Part shown: piece by piece, positions 59,620 through 64,000 of the stretch
Layout of the letters: each line of letters begins with the position of its first letter
Position numbering within the stretch: the stretch's first letter is position 1
Assembly (NCBI RefSeq): GCF_001676615.1
Contig: NZ_LYXZ01000002.1
Location: 1 to 64,000, forward strand
Origin: Labrys sp. WJW
Lineage (GTDB): Bacteria; Pseudomonadota; Alphaproteobacteria; Rhizobiales; Labraceae
Length of the DNA stretch: 64,000 nucleotides
Direction of reading: 5' to 3'
Program-made: the position numbers and the translations under genes
The notes under the pieces: model-generated
The model's database searches: none
The model's input: only the letters and a program-made list of their open reading frames with translations
Told to the model about the DNA's origin: nothing

Positions 59620-60390
59620 ATGGCCGATTGGAATCCCTCGCTTTATCTGCGCTTCGAGGATGAGCGCACGCGACCGGCGCGCGATCTGCTCGATCGGGTC
59701 CCGCTGGCCTCGCCCGCCCTTGCCGTCGACCTTGGCTGCGGCCCGGGCAACTCCACTGAACTCCTGGCCAGACGCTGGCCCGCGGCCGAGGTGATCGGCA
59801 TCGATACCTCCGAAACCATGCTGTCGGAGGCCCGCAAGCGCCTCCCATCGGCGCGCTTCGAGCAAGGGGATGTGACCGGCTGGCAGGCGGAAAAGCCGCC
59901 GGAACTGATCTTCGCCAACGCGGTGATGCAGTGGGTTCCCGGACATGCGGCGCTGTTGCCGCGGCTGCTCGCCCAGACCGCGCCGGGCGGCGTGCTGGCC
60001 GTGCAGATGCCCGACAATCTGGCAGAGCCGTCCCATCGCCTGATGCGCGAGACGGCTGCAGACGGCCCCTGGGCGGCCAGGCTCGGCGATGCCTCGCGCA
60101 TCCGCGAGCGCATCCTGCCGGCTGAGGACTACTACAACCTGTTCGCCGGACAAGCGTCCTCGATCGATATCTGGCGCACCACCTATTATCACGTGCTGGA
60201 CGATGCGCCGGCCATCGTGTCCTGGCTGCGGGCGACCGGTCTGCGCGCCTTTCTCGATCCGCTCGATGCCGGCCAGCAGCCGGCCTTTCTGGAAAACTAT
60301 ACGGCGCGCATCGCGAAGGCTTATCCGCCGCGGGCTGACGGCAAGGTGGTGCTGGCCTTTCCGCGGCTGTTCATCGTGGTGCAGCGCTAG
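59620..60390 (+). CDS. tam: Trans-aconitate 2-methyltransferase
   Basis: A 256-residue SAM-dependent methyltransferase that matches E. coli Tam along its whole length. The N-terminus is ADWNPSLYLRFEDERTRPARDLL, the SAM-binding motif VDLGCGPGNSTELLARRWP, followed by VIGIDTSETMLSEAR, LIFANAVMQWVPGH, GVLAVQMPDNLAEPSHRLMRE, IDIWRTTYYHVL and the C-terminal VVLAFPRLFIVVQR. It methylates trans-aconitate, an inhibitor of aconitase that forms spontaneously, and so detoxifies it. ATG 59620 corresponds to the E. coli start. Confidence 0.95.
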   Translation: MADWNPSLYLRFEDERTRPARDLLDRVPLASPALAVDLGCGPGNSTELLARRWPAAEVIGIDTSETMLSEARKRLPSARFEQGDVTGWQAEKPPELIFANAVMQWVPGHAALLPRLLAQTAPGGVLAVQMPDNLAEPSHRLMRETAADGPWAARLGDASRIRERILPAEDYYNLFAGQASSIDIWRTTYYHVLDDAPAIVSWLRATGLRAFLDPLDAGQQPAFLENYTARIAKAYPPRADGKVVLAFPRLFIVVQR

Positions 60391-60439
60391 ATCCTGGGAT
60401 CTTGGGCGTCCAATGAGCCGGGCAGGGCGCTCGAACCGC

Positions 60440-60519
60440 GGTGTGCCGATCTCCAGATCGGCATCTTGGGAAGAGGATGCCTTGCCTGGCAAGGATGCCG
60501 ATCTGGAGATCGGCACACC
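60440..60519. repeat. Long perfect inverted repeat, REP-like family B
   Basis: Two 26-nt arms (60440-60465 and 60494-60519) are exact reverse complements, each itself containing the palindrome GCCGATCT(C/G)(C/G)AGATCGGC; between them a small CTTGC/GCAAG hairpin. It lies between tam and the esterase gene, where it may terminate tam and insulate the next gene. Confidence 0.7.
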
Positions 60520-60577
60520 AATCCCGCACTCATTCCAGCAATGTTGATGCCTGCAATCCAGCAAGGAAATGATCAGT

Positions 60578-61216
60578 ATGAAGAATGTTCTTTGTTTCGG
60601 CGATTCCAACACGTTCGGCACGCCGCCTCTGGCCAGCCTTGAAGAGGCCCGGCGCTATGACGGCAAGACGCGTTGGCCCGGGGTCATGCGCAAGATTCTC
60701 GGCCATGCCTGGCATGTGATCGAGGAGGGGCTGCCGGGCCGTACAACCATTCGCGACGATCTCATTGAGGGCATCCACAAGAACGGCCGGCGCTATCTCG
60801 CTGCCTGTCTCGAAAGCCACCGTCCGCTCGACGTCATCGTGCTGATGCTGGGTACCAATGACCTCAAGGCCCGCTTCGGTGCACCGCCGGAGGACATTGC
60901 CGCCGGGGTCGACATCCTCGCCGGCATCATCGCCGCGACGCCTAATCTCGACCAGCCGCCGGCCAAGCTCCTGATCGCCTGTCCGCCACCGATCCGCGTG
61001 GTCGGCTGCCTGGGGCCGTTGTTCGCAGGCGGGGTGGAGAAATCGCAGGCCCTGCCGCCCCTCTACGAAGCGGTCGCGCGAAAGCACGGTGCCGAATTTC
61101 TCGACACCGGCAAGCTGATCGAGGTGAGCCCGGTCGACGGCATCCATTACGAGGCCGAGGCGCATCTCGCGCTGGGACAGGTATTCGCCGAACGGGTTCA
61201 GGCCTTGGGAGGTTGA
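60578..61216 (+). CDS. SGNH/GDSL-type esterase (arylesterase-like)
   Basis: A 212-residue cytoplasmic hydrolase of the SGNH superfamily. The four blocks are present: Ser10 in LCFGDSNTFG, Gly in EEGLPGRTT, Asn in LMLGTNDLKARF and the Asp-His pair in SPVDGIHYEAEAH. The length and the GTPPLASLEEARRYDGKTRWPGVM segment match the arylesterase/acyltransferase group known from Agrobacterium and mycobacteria. The ATG at 60578 is preferred over 60569 because AGGA is then well spaced. The physiological ester is unknown. Confidence 0.87.
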   Translation: MKNVLCFGDSNTFGTPPLASLEEARRYDGKTRWPGVMRKILGHAWHVIEEGLPGRTTIRDDLIEGIHKNGRRYLAACLESHRPLDVIVLMLGTNDLKARFGAPPEDIAAGVDILAGIIAATPNLDQPPAKLLIACPPPIRVVGCLGPLFAGGVEKSQALPPLYEAVARKHGAEFLDTGKLIEVSPVDGIHYEAEAHLALGQVFAERVQALGG

Positions 61217-61238
61217 GGGCCGGACGGCAAATTCGCAC

Positions 61239-61267
61239 GTGACAAAACCACTCGCCGTCGCTATATG
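61239..61267 (+). promoter_or_regulatory. Probable promoter of the aroG leader and gene
   Basis: GTGACA (61239-61244) and TATATG (61262-61267) with a 17-bp spacer. The predicted start of transcription falls at or next to the A of the leader ATG at 61274, so the leader peptide would be translated from a nearly leaderless mRNA. Confidence 0.6.
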
Positions 61268-61273
61268 GCTGCC

Positions 61274-61357
61274 ATGACCTTTGCATCCGCCCCCTACTTT
61301 TACTGGTATTTTGGCTTTCGCAGGCCGCTGGCGGAGGTAGGGGTGCGCTCGATCTGA
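61274..61357 (+). CDS. Aromatic-rich leader peptide of the aroG attenuator
   Basis: A 27-residue frame (ATG 61274, TGA 61355-61357) whose codons 8-15 encode Tyr-Phe-Tyr-Trp-Tyr-Phe-Gly-Phe; with Phe3 it has eight aromatic residues of three kinds. It is followed by a terminator and then the DAHP synthase gene. Segment CCCCTAC (61291-61297, at the start of the aromatic run) can pair with GTAGGGG (61337-61343). Segment CTGGCGG (61328-61334) can instead pair with CCGCCAG (61386-61392), the 5' arm of the terminator. Ribosome stalling at scarce aromatic tRNAs would therefore favour the antiterminator. No ribosome site is seen, as expected if the transcript begins at the ATG. Confidence 0.85.
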   Translation: MTFASAPYFYWYFGFRRPLAEVGVRSI

Positions 61358-61382
61358 ACGTAGCAACAGATCAAACCCAGAC

Positions 61383-61411
61383 AAACCGCCAGCCCGACTG
61401 GCGGTTTTTTT
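61383..61411 (+). terminator. Attenuator terminator before aroG
   Basis: A 10-bp stem AAACCGCCAG/CTGGCGGTTT (61383-61392 with 61398-61407), loop CCCGA, and a T-run through 61411. It lies 26 bp after the leader stop and 58 bp before the DAHP synthase start. Its 3' arm core CTGGCGG is duplicated inside the leader frame at 61328-61334, which gives the alternative antiterminator pairing. Confidence 0.9.
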
Positions 61412-61468
61412 ATGCCGCCGGCCGGGACCTACCAGAACCCTTAGCGAACCGAGACTGGAACCCAGGCC

Positions 61469-62551
61469 ATGTTGAGCACCACCGACGATCTTCGTATCCG
61501 TGAAATCAAGGCGTTGACCACGCCGGCTGACGTGATGGGCGAGCATCCCCGCACGCTGGAAGCAACCCGCACCGTCACGCAGTCGCGGCAGGCCGTGCAC
61601 GACATCCTGCGCGGCAGCGACGATCGTCTCGCCGTGGTGGTCGGTCCCTGCTCGATCCACGACCCGGTGGCGGCCCTCGACTATGCCGACCGCCTGATGA
61701 AGCTGCGCCAGCGCCTGGGTTCCTCGCTGGAAATCATCATGCGGGTGTATTTCGAGAAGCCGCGCACCACGGTGGGGTGGAAAGGCCTGATCAACGATCC
61801 TGATCTCGACGGTTCGTTCCAGATCGACAAGGGGCTGCGCATCGCCCGCAAGGTCCTGCTCGACATCAACAATCTCGGTTTGCCGGCGGCCTGCGAATTC
61901 CTCGACATGACCACGCCGCAATATATCGCCGACCTCGTGGCCTGGGGCGCGATCGGCGCGCGGACCACCGAAAGCCAGATTCATCGCGAGCTGGCGTCGG
62001 GCCTGAGCTGCCCCGTCGGTTTCAAGAACGGCACGGACGGCAATGTGCGCATCGCGGTCGATGCCGTGAAATCGGCGTCGCAGCCCCATCACTTCATGGC
62101 CGTGACCAAGGATGGCCGTTCGGCCATCGCCTCCACGTCAGGCAATGAGGACTGCCACATCATCCTGCGTGGCGGCAAGAGCACCAATTACGATGCGGCG
62201 AGCGTCGAGGCGGCCTGCACTGACGTCGCCAAATCCGGGCTGTCTCCGGTGGTGATGATCGATGCCAGCCATGCCAACAGCGCCAAGAAGCCGGAGAACC
62301 AGCCGCTGGTGCTGGCCGATATCGGCACGCAGCTTGCGGCAGGCGATAACCGCATCATCGGTGTGATGATCGAGAGCAATCTCGTCGCCGGCCGGCAGGA
62401 CCAGGTGCCCGGCCAGCCGTTGACCTATGGCCAGAGCATCACCGATGGCTGCATCGATTGGGACACCACCGTTGTCGCCCTCGAGCGCCTGGCCCTGGCG
62501 GTCGAACAGCGCCGCATCGCCAATCGCGAAGCAGTAAAGGTCGGGGCCTAA
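61469..62551 (+). CDS. aroG: 3-deoxy-D-arabino-heptulosonate 7-phosphate (DAHP) synthase, class I
   Basis: A 360-residue enzyme for the first step of the shikimate pathway, joining phosphoenolpyruvate and erythrose-4-phosphate. It is an AroF/AroG/AroH-type class I enzyme: VVVGPCSIHDPVAAL (metal Cys61), MRVYFEKPRTTVGWKGLINDP, GEFLDM-like CEFLDMTTPQY, GARTTESQIHRELASGLSCPVGFKNGTDG, MIDASHANS (metal His), GVMIESNL (metal Glu) and SITDGCIDW (metal Asp). The N-terminal extension DLRIREIKAL, part of the feedback site of the E. coli enzymes, is present. Expression is probably controlled by the leader attenuator upstream. A REP-like palindrome follows the stop. Confidence 0.95.
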   Translation: MLSTTDDLRIREIKALTTPADVMGEHPRTLEATRTVTQSRQAVHDILRGSDDRLAVVVGPCSIHDPVAALDYADRLMKLRQRLGSSLEIIMRVYFEKPRTTVGWKGLINDPDLDGSFQIDKGLRIARKVLLDINNLGLPAACEFLDMTTPQYIADLVAWGAIGARTTESQIHRELASGLSCPVGFKNGTDGNVRIAVDAVKSASQPHHFMAVTKDGRSAIASTSGNEDCHIILRGGKSTNYDAASVEAACTDVAKSGLSPVVMIDASHANSAKKPENQPLVLADIGTQLAAGDNRIIGVMIESNLVAGRQDQVPGQPLTYGQSITDGCIDWDTTVVALERLALAVEQRRIANREAVKVGA

Positions 62552-62557
62552 TGTGGG

Positions 62558-62577
62558 GGCGGGTCTTAGGACCCGCC
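62558..62577. repeat. Palindromic REP-like element A, copy 2
   Basis: GGCGGGTC-TTAG-GACCCGCC, 7 bp after the aroG stop codon. The stem is identical to that at 54831-54850. A partly matching GGCGGG...GACCCGCC pair follows at about 62608-62629. Confidence 0.65.
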
Positions 62578-62696
62578 TGGAAGCGTTGAGTTTACCGGAA
62601 AGGGGGAGGCGGGGCTGAAGACCCGCCGCCCACCGTTGCCGATTTGACGCGGCCCGCCCCGAACCGGCATGGTCGCTTCAGAACGGAGACGAGGAC

Positions 62697-63071
62697 GTGA
62701 GCGAAACACAGATCATCAAGAAGGTCGCCTTCGCCGTCTGGTGGCGGATCGGCATTCCCGTAGCCCTGTTCGTCTTCGCTATTGGCTGGGCGCTGAACTT
62801 CCTGTTCTACGTCGCGCCGATGCTGCAGGTCACCGGCTCGATTTCCCATTATGGCGCGATGCTGATCGCCGGGCTCCTGGGTGGCGACATCTCGGCCTTT
62901 CTGGGGGACGGCGGCCTCATCGGCAATGTGGTGATCGGATTCTTCCGCGCCATTCTCGACAACCTGCCGATGCTGATCGTCCTGGTGCTGCTGACGCGCT
63001 GGCAGATCCGGCGCCACTTGCCCCGTATCCTGCGTGACAATGGCCTGATAGGGAGCGGCGAGGAGGGGTAA
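62697..63071 (+). CDS. Small membrane protein of unknown function
   Basis: A 124-residue protein with a GTG start at 62697 behind GGAG/GAGG. It has two hydrophobic helices (IGIPVALFVFAIGWALNFLFYV and IGFFRAILDNLPMLIVLVLLTRW) separated by a Gly-rich loop (GLLGGDISAFLGDGG) and a basic C-terminus (RRHLPRILRDNG). I do not recognise the family. It lies between aroG and the MOSC gene, all on the plus strand, with a GC-rich gap of 145 bp on the 5' side. Confidence 0.65.
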   Translation: MSETQIIKKVAFAVWWRIGIPVALFVFAIGWALNFLFYVAPMLQVTGSISHYGAMLIAGLLGGDISAFLGDGGLIGNVVIGFFRAILDNLPMLIVLVLLTRWQIRRHLPRILRDNGLIGSGEEG

Positions 63072-63153
63072 GGCAAACTATCGCGCGGCATCTTTGCGTT
63101 GTTACCGATTCGGTGGCAGATCGGTGCCTCGCGCTGCCAGACGAGGTGAGACC

Positions 63154-63765
63154 ATGCCGGATCCTTCGAGCAATCCCTCTCCCGACATTGCCGTCAGGCC
63201 CGTGCTCAAGCGTGCGGGGCACGTGGCCATGGTCGCTGCAGCCGGGGGAGATGCCATCGGGGCAGAATGGCTGGCCGAGCTCGTGCTCACGCATGAGGGT
63301 ATCCCGGGCGACCGGCATGCCGGCTTCCTGCGTCCTGCCGATGTCAGGGTGCCCTGGTTCGAGCGCAGTGCGCCGATCCAGAACGAGCGCCAGGTCTCCA
63401 TCGTGTCGATGGAAGAGCTTGCGGTGATCGCTCGCAATCTCGGCGTCGAGCGCGTGGAGCCGGAATGGCTCGGCGCCAATATCGCCGTGGAAGGCGTACC
63501 CGATTTCTCCTTTCTCCCGCGCGGGTCCAGGCTGTTCTTTCCTTCGGGGGCCGTGCTGGCGGTGATGGGCCAGAACGATCCCTGCCGCATCGCCGGGGCG
63601 GAAGTCGAACGGCATCTGAGCGGACAGGACGGGCTTGCGCTGCGCTTTGCCGCCGCGGCCAAGCGCCTGCGCGGCGTGGTCGCCACTGTCGACCGTCCCG
63701 GTTCGATACGGGGCGGCGAAGCGTTCAAGCTGCGGGTTCCCGAGCAATGGATCTGGCAGGGCTGA
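63154..63765 (+). CDS. MOSC-domain protein
   Basis: A 203-residue protein with the MOSC fold, the sulfur-carrier domain of molybdenum cofactor sulfurases. The expected order is present: GIPGDRHAGFL near residue 50, RQVSIVSMEELAVIARNLGV, PEWLGANIAVEGVPDFSFLPRGSRL, and the conserved Cys144 in MGQNDPCRIAGAEVE. GAGG precedes ATG 63154; the frame opens 60 bp earlier without resemblance. Single-domain MOSC proteins are thought to act in metal-sulfur or N-hydroxylated-compound chemistry; the substrate is unknown. Confidence 0.9.
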   Translation: MPDPSSNPSPDIAVRPVLKRAGHVAMVAAAGGDAIGAEWLAELVLTHEGIPGDRHAGFLRPADVRVPWFERSAPIQNERQVSIVSMEELAVIARNLGVERVEPEWLGANIAVEGVPDFSFLPRGSRLFFPSGAVLAVMGQNDPCRIAGAEVERHLSGQDGLALRFAAAAKRLRGVVATVDRPGSIRGGEAFKLRVPEQWIWQG

Positions 63766-63795
63766 GGCAAACGCAGTTGAGGCCGTTTCGCCCTT

Positions 63796-64000
63796 TCAAC
63801 TGGCGGGCGCATAGCGCAGCAGCGTCACGCCCTGGGGCAGGCTTTCACTGCCGAGTGGTTTTAGTCCAAGTGACAGGCCTTGCTGGAAATAGGGCTTGCC
63901 GCCGCCCAGTACGATGGGATGCAGGTAGAGCCGATATTCGTCGATGAGACCCGACCGCGCCAGTTCGGCGGCAAGGGTGGGACCGGCAACGCCGATCTCG
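63796..64000 (-). CDS. RibD C-terminal/dihydrofolate-reductase-like protein, C-terminal part (runs off the window)
   Basis: The last 67 codons of a minus-strand gene. The visible part reads EIGVAGPTLAAELARSGLIDEYRLYLHPIVLGGGKPYFQQG and ends LPQGVTLLRYAPAS. This is the typical end of RibD-C domain (dihydrofolate-reductase-like) proteins: G.a.LA.eLl..GLiDEyrl...PvvLG.GkplF. The start and active site lie beyond base 64000. It is convergent with the MOSC gene (30 bp apart). Confidence 0.85.
   Translation of the reverse strand, partial: EIGVAGPTLAAELARSGLIDEYRLYLHPIVLGGGKPYFQQGLSLGLKPLGSESLPQGVTLLRYAPAS

Noticed and set aside
1..64000. Search by eye for CRISPR arrays, tRNA, rRNA, insertion sequences and phage genes
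   Set aside because: No regularly spaced repeats, no tRNA cloverleaf with conserved TTC loop, no transposase or phage structural motifs were recognised. A tool-based scan could still find weak cases.

Overview
This window is a stretch of a GC-rich chromosome from an alphaproteobacterium, most likely order Hyphomicrobiales (Rhizobiales). That placement rests on the Caulobacter/Rhizobium-type OMP25-like porin, several ribose-type sugar ABC systems, an EfeUOB iron system next to a sequence resembling an Irr iron-control element, a trp-type leader attenuator, and small palindromic intergenic repeats of rhizobial style. No rRNA, tRNA, CRISPR, insertion sequence or prophage was recognised. Assignments are by eye from motifs and remembered family sequences; no database search was run.

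Layout. 1-1453: 5' part of a chromate-transporter gene divergent from a LysR regulator. 1553-5782 (minus): pentitol operon of binding protein, ATPase, permease and ribitol dehydrogenase, with two strong intercistronic stem-loops. 6443-11506: periplasmic glycerophosphodiesterase, DUF2721 protein, HlyD-like protein with a small membrane partner, and a DUF1697 protein. 11649-13690: MarR regulator divergent from an FAD monooxygenase, with twin inverted operators between and inside them. 13767-15764: a secreted fusion of a periplasmic ligand-binding domain and a caspase-like peptidase. 16200-22889: MHS-type transporter and a giant DUF4011-helicase-nuclease-DUF3320 protein that looks like a stand-alone defence gene. 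23179-26338: two tiny membrane ORFs, a RimK-like ATP-grasp ligase, an acetyltransferase and a rhodanese. 26461-33329: LacI regulator divergent from a five-gene sugar import and epimerase operon that ends in a clear terminator. 33645-38624: HTH/membrane protein, second tiny peptide, papain-fold-like protein, two-component system, lipoprotein and outer-membrane barrel. 39254-39335: candidate small RNA. 39503-42291: xylulokinase-type kinase and a secreted unknown. 42382-46563: efeUOBM ferrous iron uptake operon. 46950-54765: mixed housekeeping genes (SDR, Nudix, CorA-like, M50 peptidase, EttA). 55033-58243: a haem-less cytochrome-b-like protein, an unknown lipoprotein and an Hsp70-like protein. 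58726-61216: DCXR-like reductase, trans-aconitate methyltransferase, SGNH esterase. 61239-62551: DAHP synthase behind an aromatic-rich leader peptide attenuator. 62697-64000: small membrane protein, MOSC protein and the end of a RibD-C/DHFR-like gene.

How the genes may work together. Three separated loci could form one polyol/ketopentose route: ribitol import and oxidation to D-ribulose (1553-5782), a tagatose-3-epimerase-like enzyme that can interconvert ribulose and xylulose (32423-33271), and a xylulokinase-like kinase (39503-40960). This is inference. Iron acquisition (efe) and aromatic amino acid supply (leader-aroG) carry recognisable cis-regulation.

The most unusual items are: (1) the exported binding-domain/caspase fusion; (2) the Phe/Tyr/Trp-rich leader peptide and attenuator before aroG; (3) a cytochrome-b relative that has lost its haem ligands and PEWY motif; (4) a secreted-effector-like papain-fold protein; (5) two related peptides of 22-23 residues that share a C-terminal signature; (6) a minus-strand structured small RNA candidate.
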